A DNA stretch of 50,643 nt from an uncultured Clostridia bacterium (GCA_947570625.1 CANOUP010000013.1:1-50643), one strand, 5' to 3'; shown: positions 15,616-25,103, counted from the first letter of the stretch. Notes: generated by a model not told the origin, from the sequence alone. A program made the numbers and translations.

Positions 15616-18600
15616 ATGGCAAAAAAATCAGTAAAACAAATCGAAACCATCGAACTCGAAGGCGAACTTTTAAACTCGGTAAGTTATGCGGTCTACTATT
15701 GCAGACTGCCTCTGTTTACCTCGTTCAGAATTTTCAACCGCGCGGAAGAGAACGAAAGCGGTATCACGGTCAGCATTACCGGCTCGACCGAACTGATTCT
15801 TCCCGCCGAAATCACGGTGGACGAAATTCCGCACGAAAGCAGTATAGAGGTTTCCGTCGGCAACCTTTTAAACCCCAAATATCTCGCCGATTTGGACGCG
15901 CCCGCGCCCTGTACGGTCAAGATAGAGCTTTTAAAGGGCAAGGACGTGATATGTTCTTTAAATGCTTCGGTCGAAGCTTTGCCCATCGACTATTGGAGCG
16001 GGCTTACGGGCAACGTGGAAATGCTTGCCTCGCTCGTCCGTCCCAAGCTTGCCGACTGCCAGAAAATTCTTGCGGAAGCGGGGTTACAGCTTAAAACCTG
16101 GGGCTACTCGTCGGAGTGGAGCGGTTACGCGGGCAACGACAAAAACGGCGTAAGAAACGCTTCGGCTTCCATTTACGCGGCAATCCGCCATCTGAATATC
16201 GAGCGCGAGGACGGGGGCGATTTAACCGCAGACGTGCATACCGCGGACATAAGTTCGCTTATCGCGAAAAAGCGAGCGACCCCTCTGGAACTCGCCCTTT
16301 TCGCCGCGTCGTGTTTCGAAGCGACCAAACTTAACCCCGTAATAGTAATCGGCAAAAAGAAGGTGGGAGTGGGCGTTTGGCTGTACGAAAGCTGTTTTTC
16401 CTCGCCGGTGCAGGACGATATGTCCCTCGTCGAAAAGTATGTCGCCGACGGCGTAAACAACCTTGCAGTGTTTGACGCGGACGACCTGTTCGCGCACAAA
16501 AACGCCAGCTTTACCACAAGTTCTTCGCATTTTTCTTCCTGCCTTGCAAGCGGTGAGTTTGAAATATGCATAGACGTAAAGAGGTGCAGGATAGGCGGAA
16601 TTTTCCCCCTTCCTCTCAAAATAAAGACAAAGTCGGGCTATGAGCTTCTCGACGACAAGCAGTTATCGTACAGCGAAAAACCCCGCGACTTTTTCGACGC
16701 AAGCAAGTACGAGTTCGAGCGCACGGCTTCCAAGGACAAGGCGTGGCAGAGAAGGCTTCTCGATTTGTCGCTTAAAAACAATCTTCTCAATTTCAGGTAC
16801 AAACGTGACTGCCTTCATATCCTTTCTTCCGATTTGTCGGGCTTCTGCGCGCGCCTCGAAGGCAGGGACAAATACAAACTCAATCCCCTTCAAATGCCTA
16901 TTAAGGACGCGGAATATTTCGGCGGCAACCTCGGCAACACAGAAGAGCTTGTCGCGCTTGAAATGAAGTCGGGCGTAGTGCGCTGTTATTCCGACCAGGA
17001 AGGGCTTAACGATATCGCGGGCGCGCTTATAAGAAAGTCGCGTTCAGCCGAAGAGGAAACGGGCACAAAGACCCTGTATCTCGCGTTCGGGTTTTTAAAA
17101 TGGCGGTCAAAGACAGACAGCTCAGACAAGTACGCGCCCATCGCTCTCTTGCCCGTCAACGTAAAACGCACCAAGACGGCGGGGGTATGGATTGAAGCGG
17201 GCGACGAGTACGAGGTTAATACCACCCTTCTGGAATTTTTGAAGCAGGAGTTCGGAATCGATATCCGCGGAGTGGAGGGCAAGGGGCTTCTTCCCAAAGA
17301 AATCCTCGCCGTGTTCCGCGCAAAGACGGCAAATTTGAAGGGATGGTATGTCTACGAGGATATTTATCTCGCACAGTTCACGTTCGCGCGTTACGCCATG
17401 TGGGCGGACGTAAAGAACAATATTTCGGAATACAAGAAAAATCCGCTTATCGCGGGGCTTTTATCCAACACCAACAGCCTTACCCAGAACAAGCTGTCGG
17501 GCGTAAGCGAGGACAAGAGCAACCCTTGCAGCGTAATCGTTCCCCTGCCCTGCGACAGCACGCAGTACGCCGCCGTAGCCGAATCGGCAAAGGGCACTAC
17601 TTTCGTTTTGCACGGCCCTCCCGGAACGGGCAAGAGCCAGACCATAACAAATATCATAGCAAACGCCCTCTATGCGGGCAAGCGCGTGCTGTTCGTCGCA
17701 GAAAAGCAGGCGGCTTTGCAGGTGGTCAAAAAGCGCCTTTCGGATATAGGTATAGGCGATTTCTGCCTCGAACTCCATTCGGGCAAAGTCGATAAAGGCG
17801 AGGTTGTGCGCATTATCGAAAACACGCTTTCGCTTTCCGGTTCAACCGACGGCGATAAGTTTAAGGGTGCCGGCGAGCGCATAGAAAAGACGAGGAACGC
17901 GCTTAAAGCTCCTTTGGACGCGCTCCATAAAAAGCGCAGGCTGGGCGTTTCCGTTTACGAAGGAATAATATATTATCTCCAAAACAAAAACGCGCCCGAG
18001 CTTGTAAATATAGAGAGCACTTTTTACGATTCGCTTACCAAAAACAGGCTGGAAGAGTGCGAAAAAATGCTTATAACCGCGCAGGCCGCGGCGGAGGAGT
18101 GCGGCGGCGTTTACCGTTCGCCCTTCTCGGGGGTCAATCTTACCGAGTGCGAAAAGACGACCAAGAGCGCCGTTCTGTGCGCTTCCGAAGTCGTGCTTGC
18201 CGAACTCAAACACCTTAAAAATTTCCTCGGTCTTTTCCTCGACACCTATAACCAGCGCGTAAGCACGTTCACGCTTAAAAAGCTGAAAACGCTTATCGAG
18301 GTCGCGAATATGTTAAAGGGCGACGACCTTACCAAGTTTTTCGCCTGCGACGAGGGCGCGTTCTATAAATTCTATAACGCGAACATAAGGTACGACAAAG
18401 CCGTCAGACACTGGCTTTCGGCGTTCCGCACCCTGCCCGATTTGGGCAAGCTGGGCGCGAAGATAGAGGACGAGCTTGAAAACTGGGGTGACAATTACCG
18501 CTCGTCCAAGCTTTTGCTTTCGGTAATAAGAAAGATAAACAAGTGCGCGTACAAGCCCATGAAGGAGAGCGAGGAGCTGGAATGGATTAAGCGCGCTTAC

Positions 18601-21234
18601 GAGCTGGAAGAAGCCGAAAAGGGCATATTTACAAACACCGATTTGAGCGCGCAATTCACGGGACTTGGCGGAGGAATTAACGACAAGAAACGCGAAGAGT
18701 TTTTAAAACCGCTCTATACCCTGCACGAGAAAAACGCGCTTGTGTTTATGGATTACAACGCCGACGCGTTCAACAGCGTCTGTTCGGAATCTGCCGACGG
18801 ACACTTAAAACCGCTGATTACGGGGCTTATCGCCGCGGCTAACTCCTTCCACAAGGCGTGCGAAAATTTCTTAAAGACGGTAAAGGGCGACAAGACGGAT
18901 ATTTCCGACGGCGACCTGTTCGAATACTTCAACGGCAAATGCGCGTCGCTTATCGACAATATCGATATGCTTCCCGGCTGGTGCCTTTATAAGGCGACGG
19001 CTAAAAACCTCAACGAAAGCGGGCTGACTTTCATTACCGACGCTATGGAAAGCGGAAGGATAAGCGGTAAGCAGATACTTTCGTCCTTCCGTAAAAACGT
19101 TTACCGCAACTTTATAAGGACGAATATTCCCGCCGACGAAAATCTTGCGACGTTCTCCGCAAGCGTGCAGGAAGCCAACTCCGCGGAGTTCTCGCGCGTG
19201 CTCGAAGAGTTCACGTATCTGACCCGCGAAAAATTGCGTTCCGACCTCATTGCGCGCCTGCCTGCGGAACAGACCGAAGGTCCGCTTGCGCTCGAACTTA
19301 TGGCGTTCAGGCGCAATATAAAGGGTAATCTCAGGTCGCTCAATTTAAGGTCGCTTTTCTCGGAAATACCCGAGCTTTTGCGCGTTTCCGCGCCCTGCCT
19401 TCTTATGAGCCCCATAACCGTATCCCAGTATCTTCCGCCCGACCCTTCGCTGTTCGACATAGTCATATTCGACGAAGCGTCGCAGATGCCAACGTGCGAA
19501 GCCGTGCCTTCGCTTGCGAGGGCGAAGAGCGCGATAATAGTGGGCGACCCCAAGCAGATGCCTCCCACAACGTTCTTTACGGCGTCCGGGCAGGACGAGG
19601 ACAATCCCGAAACGGAGGATTTGGAATCCGTGCTCGACGACTGCCTCGCGCTGGGCGTTCCCGAAAAACATCTTATCTGGCACTACCGCTCCAAGCACGA
19701 AAGCCTTATCGCTTTCTCGAACATTACCTACTATTCCAGCAGGCTTTGCACTTTCCCTTCGCCCGACGCGCTCGACAGCAAGGTCAGGTTACAGCTAATC
19801 GAGGACGGCGTTTACGACCGCGGTGAAACCAAGTGCAACAAGAAGGAAGCCGAAGCGCTTACCGACGAAGTAATCAGAAGATTGCAGGACGACAGACTGA
19901 AAAATTCGAGCATAGGCGTAGTGACTTTCAGCACGCCCCAGCAGGTGTATATCGAAAGGCTTCTGTCCAAAAAGATAGCGGAAAAGAAGCTTGAAGACGT
20001 TGCGTACGAGAGAGAGGAACCTCTGTTCGTTAAAAACCTTGAAAACGTTCAGGGCGACGAAAGGGACGTAATACTCTTTTCGGTGTGCTACGGACCAGAC
20101 AAACTGGGCAAAATTTCGCTCAACTTCGGACCGCTGAACCAGGTCGGCGGATGGCGCAGGCTAAACGTCGCCGTGTCGCGCGCAAGGGAGGAAATGGTTG
20201 TTTTCGCGTCAATGCGCTACTCGATGATAGATATGTCTAGGACTTCTTCGAGGGGCGTTGCGGGACTTAAAGCCTTCCTCGAATTTGCCGAAAAGGGCAG
20301 GACGAACATTTCCGTCAAAAGCAACGAGATTATAATTAACAAGCAGGGCATAGGCAAGTTTATCGCCGAAGAACTTTCGTCTTACGGCTATGACTGCCGT
20401 TGTAACGTCGGCGTTTCGGATTTCAAAATCGACGTCGCCGTGGTCGACCCCCGCAACAAGCACAACTTTATTCTCGCGGTGCTTTGCGACGGGTCACAGA
20501 GCGCGTTCTCCGTAAAGGACAGGACGGTATTGCAGGTGCAGACCTTAAAGCGCAACAACTGGAACGTCATAAGGCTGTACTCGCTGAATTTCTTCAACAA
20601 TCCCAAGCGCGAGATTAAGAAGATAAAGGACTACCTCGACAAGCTTACGTCCGACGGCAAGCCCGTGTCGCTCAACTTCAAAAAGCCTTACCGCTATGTC
20701 AAAGCGGAAGCGGGGGTACAACCGCCCGAATATATTTTAAGCGGTGAAAACGACGCGGAAGTTATAAAGGTAATAAAGTCGGTCGTTGCCGTGGAAGAGC
20801 CCATATCCGAAAAGTTTTTGTTAAAGCGCGTGCTTTCGCTGTACGGCATACAGCGTTACGGCGTCAAGCTGGAAAACAAGCTTGCGTCGCTTATAGACGC
20901 GTGCGGTTTCGCAAGGAGCGAAATACTCGGAAACACCTACTATTTCAAAGCCGACAAGTATTCGGGCTTTGACAGGTACCGCGTGGAAACGGATACGTGT
21001 CTGCGCTCGGCGGACTCCGATTACACGCCTTACGACGTCATTTCGCTGGTAAAGGGAATACTGTTAAACAAAGTAAGCCTGTATGCCGACGAGCTTATAC
21101 CCGCCGTTCTGCGCGAATTGCAGGTGCCCCGCGCAAGCGACAAGCTCAACTCGTTCGTATCTTCCTGCATAGACGAGGGAGTAAAGCGCGGACTGTTTAT
21201 AAGAAGCGTTTCCGACAAAATATCTTTGGTATAA
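15616..21234 (+). CDS. Giant DUF4011-type SF1 helicase with nuclease-like domain
   Basis: The 1872-residue protein has an N-terminal DUF4011-like region (residues about 370-620, with DLSLKNNLLNFRYKRD), a split superfamily 1 helicase core, a Vsr/DUF559-like domain and a C-terminal DUF3320-like winged-helix segment (about 1710-1850). Core motifs: Walker A HGPPGTGKSQT near 667, DEASQMP near 1286, GDPKQMPP near 1309, QGDERDVI near 1478, NVAVSRAREEM near 1517. In the nuclease-like domain (about 1570-1660), the segment reads AVLCDG where relatives usually have IECDG, so one expected acidic residue is absent. Large helicases of this type occur in some phage-defence loci and elsewhere. It has a weak ribosome site (AAAGGG, 12 bp upstream) and is probably cotranscribed with helD. 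Substrate and role are unknown. Confidence 0.85.
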   Translation: MAKKSVKQIETIELEGELLNSVSYAVYYCRLPLFTSFRIFNRAEENESGITVSITGSTELILPAEITVDEIPHESSIEVSVGNLLNPKYLADLDAPAPCTVKIELLKGKDVICSLNASVEALPIDYWSGLTGNVEMLASLVRPKLADCQKILAEAGLQLKTWGYSSEWSGYAGNDKNGVRNASASIYAAIRHLNIEREDGGDLTADVHTADISSLIAKKRATPLELALFAASCFEATKLNPVIVIGKKKVGVGVWLYESCFSSPVQDDMSLVEKYVADGVNNLAVFDADDLFAHKNASFTTSSSHFSSCLASGEFEICIDVKRCRIGGIFPLPLKIKTKSGYELLDDKQLSYSEKPRDFFDASKYEFERTASKDKAWQRRLLDLSLKNNLLNFRYKRDCLHILSSDLSGFCARLEGRDKYKLNPLQMPIKDAEYFGGNLGNTEELVALEMKSGVVRCYSDQEGLNDIAGALIRKSRSAEEETGTKTLYLAFGFLKWRSKTDSSDKYAPIALLPVNVKRTKTAGVWIEAGDEYEVNTTLLEFLKQEFGIDIRGVEGKGLLPKEILAVFRAKTANLKGWYVYEDIYLAQFTFARYAMWADVKNNISEYKKNPLIAGLLSNTNSLTQNKLSGVSEDKSNPCSVIVPLPCDSTQYAAVAESAKGTTFVLHGPPGTGKSQTITNIIANALYAGKRVLFVAEKQAALQVVKKRLSDIGIGDFCLELHSGKVDKGEVVRIIENTLSLSGSTDGDKFKGAGERIEKTRNALKAPLDALHKKRRLGVSVYEGIIYYLQNKNAPELVNIESTFYDSLTKNRLEECEKMLITAQAAAEECGGVYRSPFSGVNLTECEKTTKSAVLCASEVVLAELKHLKNFLGLFLDTYNQRVSTFTLKKLKTLIEVANMLKGDDLTKFFACDEGAFYKFYNANIRYDKAVRHWLSAFRTLPDLGKLGAKIEDELENWGDNYRSSKLLLSVIRKINKCAYKPMKESEELEWIKRAYELEEAEKGIFTNTDLSAQFTGLGGGINDKKREEFLKPLYTLHEKNALVFMDYNADAFNSVCSESADGHLKPLITGLIAAANSFHKACENFLKTVKGDKTDISDGDLFEYFNGKCASLIDNIDMLPGWCLYKATAKNLNESGLTFITDAMESGRISGKQILSSFRKNVYRNFIRTNIPADENLATFSASVQEANSAEFSRVLEEFTYLTREKLRSDLIARLPAEQTEGPLALELMAFRRNIKGNLRSLNLRSLFSEIPELLRVSAPCLLMSPITVSQYLPPDPSLFDIVIFDEASQMPTCEAVPSLARAKSAIIVGDPKQMPPTTFFTASGQDEDNPETEDLESVLDDCLALGVPEKHLIWHYRSKHESLIAFSNITYYSSRLCTFPSPDALDSKVRLQLIEDGVYDRGETKCNKKEAEALTDEVIRRLQDDRLKNSSIGVVTFSTPQQVYIERLLSKKIAEKKLEDVAYEREEPLFVKNLENVQGDERDVILFSVCYGPDKLGKISLNFGPLNQVGGWRRLNVAVSRAREEMVVFASMRYSMIDMSRTSSRGVAGLKAFLEFAEKGRTNISVKSNEIIINKQGIGKFIAEELSSYGYDCRCNVGVSDFKIDVAVVDPRNKHNFILAVLCDGSQSAFSVKDRTVLQVQTLKRNNWNVIRLYSLNFFNNPKREIKKIKDYLDKLTSDGKPVSLNFKKPYRYVKAEAGVQPPEYILSGENDAEVIKVIKSVVAVEEPISEKFLLKRVLSLYGIQRYGVKLENKLASLIDACGFARSEILGNTYYFKADKYSGFDRYRVETDTCLRSADSDYTPYDVISLVKGILLNKVSLYADELIPAVLRELQVPRASDKLNSFVSSCIDEGVKRGLFIRSVSDKISLV

Positions 21235-21241
21235 AATCAAG

Positions 21242-21271
21242 CCCGACGGCGCATTTGCGCCGTCGGGTTTT
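21242..21271. terminator. Rho-independent terminator of the helicase pair
   Basis: CCCGACGGCGC (21242-21252) pairs with GCGCCGTCGGG (21257-21267) around ATTT, followed by five T. It also lies directly after the convergent XRE gene. Confidence 0.93.
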
Positions 21272-21472
21272 TCAATCCGTAATGCCTAATAGATAATCTG
21301 CCGAAACTTCGTAAATTTTACAAAGTTTTTTTATGTTCTCTATGTCGGGCTGGGTTCGTCCCTGCTCCCACGAGGCGTAACAGTTCGGCGAAACCTGTAA
21401 CCGCGTATAAATATCCTTTTGCGTAAGACCGCTGTCCCTACGTATCTCTTTAAGCCTTTCGTTAAACTTCAT
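21272..21472 (-). CDS. XRE-family transcriptional regulator
   Basis: The 66-residue product is a single helix-turn-helix of Cro/XRE type: ERLKEIRRDSGLTQKDIY, then SPNCYASWEQGRTQPD as recognition helix region and YEVSADYLLG as closing helix. The start at 21472 (MKFNERLKEIR) is preferred; the longer frame to 21520 begins inside the operator. A GGAG lies 13 bp upstream, which is distant. It is divergent from the gene at 21580 and should repress it through the palindromes at 21495-21529, and perhaps itself. No effector domain is present. Confidence 0.88.
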   Translation of the reverse strand: MKFNERLKEIRRDSGLTQKDIYTRLQVSPNCYASWEQGRTQPDIENIKKLCKIYEVSADYLLGITD

Positions 21473-21494
21473 AAACAAATTGTATCTCCAAACT

Positions 21495-21535
21495 ACCCAA
21501 AACGGGTTGACAATACCCAAAATGGGTATTATAAT
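21495..21535 (+). promoter_or_regulatory. Consensus promoter with two operators
   Basis: TTGACA at 21507-21512 and TATAAT at 21530-21535 are 17 bp apart. The spacer is the palindrome ATACCCAAAATGGGTAT (21513-21529). A second copy ACCCAAAACGGGT is at 21495-21507, touching the -35. A half-site GGTATGGGTA lies at 21546-21555. A bound repressor would block RNA polymerase completely; the adjacent XRE protein is the natural candidate. Confidence 0.85.
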
Positions 21536-21579
21536 ATAAATGTCCGGTATGGGTAATATATGTTCAGGAGATAAATTAA

Positions 21580-21903
21580 ATGCAGTATCTTACAAAATGC
21601 ATTCCCGCAACAATAGTAAAGGGTGTAAAGGCAAGGGACTTTTATTATCGCGGTTTAACCGAGGATAAAGCAGACTTGGCAGGGGAAAATTTATCAAATC
21701 TCATTGCGTACCAAACCAAACAGGGGTGGTCGCTTCACTCTATCGAGGAGATTACCGTCAGAGTCAAGAGAAAAAGATTTTTAAAAGAATGGATTTTAGG
21801 ATGGATACCTATACTCGGGGCATGGCTTTGCCCTCTCCTTCAAGAAGTAAAATTGGGAATGCTTTATCCCTGTTATTACGTTTCTTTTGTCAGAGAGGGG
21901 TAA
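21580..21903 (+). CDS. Hypothetical protein of an XRE-controlled module
   Basis: The 107-residue product has a mixed N-terminal half with NLIAYQTKQGWSLHSIEEI, a basic patch RVKRKRFLKEW and a hydrophobic segment near residues 72-92 (WILGWIPILGAWLCPLL) that could be one membrane-embedded helix. AGGAG at 21566-21570 sets the start. It is the first gene behind a fully consensus promoter overlapped by operators, so it is likely silent until derepressed. No family is recognised. The following gene starts 2 bp after its stop. Confidence 0.75.
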   Translation: MQYLTKCIPATIVKGVKARDFYYRGLTEDKADLAGENLSNLIAYQTKQGWSLHSIEEITVRVKRKRFLKEWILGWIPILGAWLCPLLQEVKLGMLYPCYYVSFVREG

Positions 21904-21904
21904 A

Positions 21905-22282
21905 ATGTATTGCAGATTTTGCGGTAAAGTCGGATTTTACGCATTGAATTGCGCGTATTGCGGACAGGAAACAACCCGACAGACTTTTGCGGGGCAAGCG
22001 GTGACGGGCGGCGACTGTGCGCCGTTCCGTCTTACAAATATTGCGGAGCCGCTTAAACCTGTTAACGTATTATCCCGCATAGCGCTTATATTAAGCTGTC
22101 TGATAGTTACGGCGCTGTTTGGAATAATTTTCGGCATAGCGGGGCTTAAAAAATCCGAAAAATTGCAGGACAGCGGTGAAATAATGTCTATTCTTGCAAT
22201 ACAGGTCGGCGGTATAGTTTTACTGGCAGGAGCATTTATAGGCGTGTTTCTTGCCATAATAGGCGGTATGTTTTCAACGTAA
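21905..22282 (+). CDS. Zinc-ribbon protein with two membrane helices
   Basis: The ATG at 21905 is chosen because AGAGAGGGG at 21892-21900 lies just before it. The 125-residue product has an N-terminal zinc ribbon, YCRFCGK and CAYCGQ, a short linker, and two membrane helices near residues 60-85 and 98-122. This layout (zinc ribbon, linker, membrane part of DUF4190-like type) is common in Firmicutes and poorly understood. It is cotranscribed with the gene at 21580 under the XRE-type operator. Its role is unknown. Confidence 0.8.
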   Translation: MYCRFCGKVGFYALNCAYCGQETTRQTFAGQAVTGGDCAPFRLTNIAEPLKPVNVLSRIALILSCLIVTALFGIIFGIAGLKKSEKLQDSGEIMSILAIQVGGIVLLAGAFIGVFLAIIGGMFST

Positions 22283-22285
22283 AAA

Positions 22286-22320
22286 AACGGCGGCGAACGC
22301 TTAAAGCGTTCGCCGCCGTT
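22286..22320. terminator. Strong bidirectional terminator
   Basis: AACGGCGGCGAACGC (22286-22300) pairs perfectly with GCGTTCGCCGCCGTT (22306-22320), loop TTAAA. It serves the XRE module on one side and the dap operon on the other. Confidence 0.9.
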
Positions 22321-22333
22321 AAATATTTATCGT

Positions 22334-23083
22334 TTAATTTTTCAAAACGTCGTTCATATCGTACAGACCCGCGGGTTTGCCGACAATCCACTTTGCGGCT
22401 TTCAGCGCGCCCGCCGCAAACACGCGCTTTGAACGCGCCGAGTGGGAAACGGTTATTATTTCGTCCTCGCCCGCAAACATAACTTCGTGTTCGCCGACAA
22501 TCGTTCCGCCCCGCACGGCGTGGATTGCGATTTCGTTTCCGCGCTTTCCCGTTATGCCGTGCCTGCCGTAAATTTCGGGTTTGCCGTTGCCGTAAGCACG
22601 GTTAACGCTGTCCGCAAGCATCAAAGCCGTGCCCGAAGGCGCGTCGACCTTCTGGTTGTGGTGCTTTTCGATAATCTCTATGTCGAACTTTTCGCCCAAA
22701 ACTTCGGCGGCGCGCTTTACAAGCTCCTGCAAGAGATTTATACCCAGCGAAAAATTTCCCGTTCTGAACACGGCTATATGCTTTGCAGTTTCCTCTATGC
22801 GCTTTATATCGCTTTCCGTGTAGCCCGTGGAAGCGAGTATTACGGGAACATTGTGCTTAACCGCCCATTCCGTTTCGCTTCTGAGCGCGGAGGGGGAGGA
22901 GAAGTCGACGATAACGTCTATTTTTTCCTTTACGCCGTCAAAATTTTTATATACGGGAATGTTCGATTCGGGTGCGTGCGGGTCGACTCCGCACACGGCG
23001 TTTAATTCGCCGTCGTCGTTTGCAAGGCTTAATACGTTGGCGCCCATCTTCCCGCCTATTCCGCAGATAAGTAAATTAATCAT
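22334..23083 (-). CDS. dapB: 4-hydroxy-tetrahydrodipicolinate reductase
   Basis: DapB reduces hydroxy-tetrahydrodipicolinate with NAD(P)H in the diaminopimelate/lysine pathway. The nucleotide-binding loop is GIGGKMGANV at residues 8-17. The family signature EKHHNQKVDAPSGTA at 139-153 holds the catalytic His141-His142 pair and Lys145. Length 249 is usual. It is last in the asd-dapA-dapB operon and its start overlaps the end of dapA by 8 bp, suggesting translational coupling. Confidence 0.96.
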   Translation of the reverse strand: MINLLICGIGGKMGANVLSLANDDGELNAVCGVDPHAPESNIPVYKNFDGVKEKIDVIVDFSSPSALRSETEWAVKHNVPVILASTGYTESDIKRIEETAKHIAVFRTGNFSLGINLLQELVKRAAEVLGEKFDIEIIEKHHNQKVDAPSGTALMLADSVNRAYGNGKPEIYGRHGITGKRGNEIAIHAVRGGTIVGEHEVMFAGEDEIITVSHSARSKRVFAAGALKAAKWIVGKPAGLYDMNDVLKN

Positions 23084-23966
23084 AAACCTTCAACCCCGCG
23101 TTCACGATTGCCTGTCTTAACTTTTTCTTGTTTTCCTCTTCAAGTTCGGTGAGGGGAGAACGGGGCGCGCCCGCGTTAAAGCCTATCATATTGTAAGCGG
23201 CTTTGACGGGAATGGGATTGACTTCCAGAAAGCAGGCGTCTTCGAGAGGGAGTAAAAAGTCCTGGATTTCGTTCGCCTCGTCAAGCCTGTTTTCTTTTAC
23301 AAGCGTATACATCTTTTTTAGAAGTTTGGGCGCGATGTTGGAAGCTACCGAAATCAGCCCCGCGCCGCCTATCGCAAGCATAGGCAGGTTGAGGAAATCT
23401 TCGCCCGAATACAAATCCATTTTACCGCGGATACGGCGCATTGTTTCGCATACCTGCGCCATATTTCCGCTCGCTTCCTTAATTCCCGCCATATTGGGGA
23501 TAAGCGCGAGCTTTTCTGCCGTTTCGGGCAGAATGTTGACAGCCGTGCGCGAGGGGACGTTATAGGCGATAACGGGGATTTTCACCGCTTCGCATATTGC
23601 CTTGTAATATTCGTAAAGCCCCTTCTGCGTGCACTTGTTGTAGTAGGGGGTTACGGCGAGCACGCCGTCCGCGCCCAGCTCTTCCGCGCGCTTGGTCGAA
23701 GCGACGGCTTTTGCCGTATCGTTGCTTCCCGTGCCGACGATAATTTTTATGCGCCCGCCCGCTTTTTTGACGGAATACTTTATGACCTCGTCTTTTTCCT
23801 GCGCGGTCATCGTCGCGGGTTCGCCCGTCGTGCCCAGCACGACCAGCGCGTCCGTTCCGCCTTCTATTTGATACTCAATCATTTTGCCGAATTCTTCAAG
23901 GTTGACCCCGTTTTCTCCGAAGGGCGTAATCATTGCCGTTGCAATACCTTTAATAAATCCTGTCAC
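23076..23966 (-). CDS. dapA: 4-hydroxy-tetrahydrodipicolinate synthase
   Basis: DapA condenses pyruvate with aspartate semialdehyde. The Schiff-base Lys163 is in GIKEASGN, Tyr135 in AYNVPSRT, and GTTGEP is at 45-50. The 296 residues match the family. The start codon is GTG at 23966-23964, with AGAGG 8 nt upstream. It lies between asd and dapB. Control is through the riboswitch upstream of asd. Confidence 0.97.
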   Translation of the reverse strand: MTGFIKGIATAMITPFGENGVNLEEFGKMIEYQIEGGTDALVVLGTTGEPATMTAQEKDEVIKYSVKKAGGRIKIIVGTGSNDTAKAVASTKRAEELGADGVLAVTPYYNKCTQKGLYEYYKAICEAVKIPVIAYNVPSRTAVNILPETAEKLALIPNMAGIKEASGNMAQVCETMRRIRGKMDLYSGEDFLNLPMLAIGGAGLISVASNIAPKLLKKMYTLVKENRLDEANEIQDFLLPLEDACFLEVNPIPVKAAYNMIGFNAGAPRSPLTELEEENKKKLRQAIVNAGLKVYD

Positions 23967-24010
23967 TTTTTTTACCTCTTATATATATTAAGTAATTTTA
24001 TGCGTTTTGG

Positions 24011-25087
24011 TTAACCGAAATATCCTTCGCTTGCGAGAAGTTCGGCAAGAAGCACCGCTCCGCCCGCCGCGCCCCTTAAAGTGTTGTGCGAAAAACCTAT
24101 AAACTTATAGTCGAAAACGCTGTCCTCTCTCAGCCTGCCCGCGCATACCGCCATACCCAGCTCTGTATTTCTGTCAAGTTTGGGCTGTGGACGGTCGTCT
24201 TCGGCGAAATAGTGAATAAACTGTACGGGCGCGGAGGGAAGAAACAGTTGTTGCGGTTTTCCCTTAAATTCCAGCCAGTCGTTTATAATCTGTTCCTTTG
24301 TCGGCTTGCGTTCGAAGGAAACGAAACAGCACGCCGTGTGCCCGTCGGAAACGGGAACGCGCAGGCACTGCGCCGTTATTGCGGGCGATACGGCGGGAAC
24401 AATCCTGCCGTTTTCGAGCGTACCCCATATTTTAAGGGGCTCGGTTTCGCTCTTTTCCTCTTCCCCGCCGATATAGGGGATAATGTTGTCGATTATTTCG
24501 GGCATTGTTTCAAAGGTTTTGCCCGCGCCCGAAATCGCCTGATATGTCGTCACGGCGACTTTTTTTATGCCGTACTTTTTCAGAGGGTGGAGAAGGGGAA
24601 CGTAGGATTGAAGCGAACAGTTGCTCTTCACGGCGATGAAACCGCGCTCCGTGCCCAGCCTTTTTTTCTGGAAGGGGATAACTTCCAGATGCTCGGGGTT
24701 GACCTCGGGTATAATCATGGGAACGTCGGGCGTGCCCCTGTGCGCCGAGTTGTTGGAAACTATCGGGCATTCGGCTTTTGCGTACGCGTATTCGAGTTCG
24801 CGTATTTCGTCCTTCTTCATATTGACGGCGCAGAAGCAGAAGTCTACGGCCTGAACGGTTTCCCGCATATCGGCTACGGCGTCGTATACCGTCATATCGG
24901 CAAACTTTTGGGGCATAGGTTCCTTTAAAAGCCACTTTTTGACGGCGTCTTTGTATTTTTTGCCCGCCGAGCGCGGTGAAGCGCAAAGGCGCACGACCTC
25001 GAAACGGGGGTGGTTGCTAAGAAGCAGTAAAAATCTCTGACCGACCATACCGGTCGCGCCGATTATTCCGACTTTGTATTTTTGCAT
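24011..25087 (-). CDS. asd: Aspartate-semialdehyde dehydrogenase, archaeal/fungal-like type
   Basis: The enzyme reduces aspartyl phosphate to aspartate semialdehyde, the branch point to diaminopimelate, methionine and threonine. The NADP loop GATGMVGQRF is at residues 10-19 and the catalytic Cys157 in VKSNCSLQS. The downstream block VPVSDGHTACCFV has the typical catalytic His region. The length of 358 and sequence such as SNNSAHRGTPDVP place it with the longer archaeal/fungal-like group, not with the shorter typical bacterial asd. It is the first gene after the lysine riboswitch, with AAGGAG as ribosome site. Confidence 0.93.
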   Translation of the reverse strand: MQKYKVGIIGATGMVGQRFLLLLSNHPRFEVVRLCASPRSAGKKYKDAVKKWLLKEPMPQKFADMTVYDAVADMRETVQAVDFCFCAVNMKKDEIRELEYAYAKAECPIVSNNSAHRGTPDVPMIIPEVNPEHLEVIPFQKKRLGTERGFIAVKSNCSLQSYVPLLHPLKKYGIKKVAVTTYQAISGAGKTFETMPEIIDNIIPYIGGEEEKSETEPLKIWGTLENGRIVPAVSPAITAQCLRVPVSDGHTACCFVSFERKPTKEQIINDWLEFKGKPQQLFLPSAPVQFIHYFAEDDRPQPKLDRNTELGMAVCAGRLREDSVFDYKFIGFSHNTLRGAAGGAVLLAELLASEGYFG

Positions 25088-25103
25088 TTCAGACTCCTTG
25101 AAT

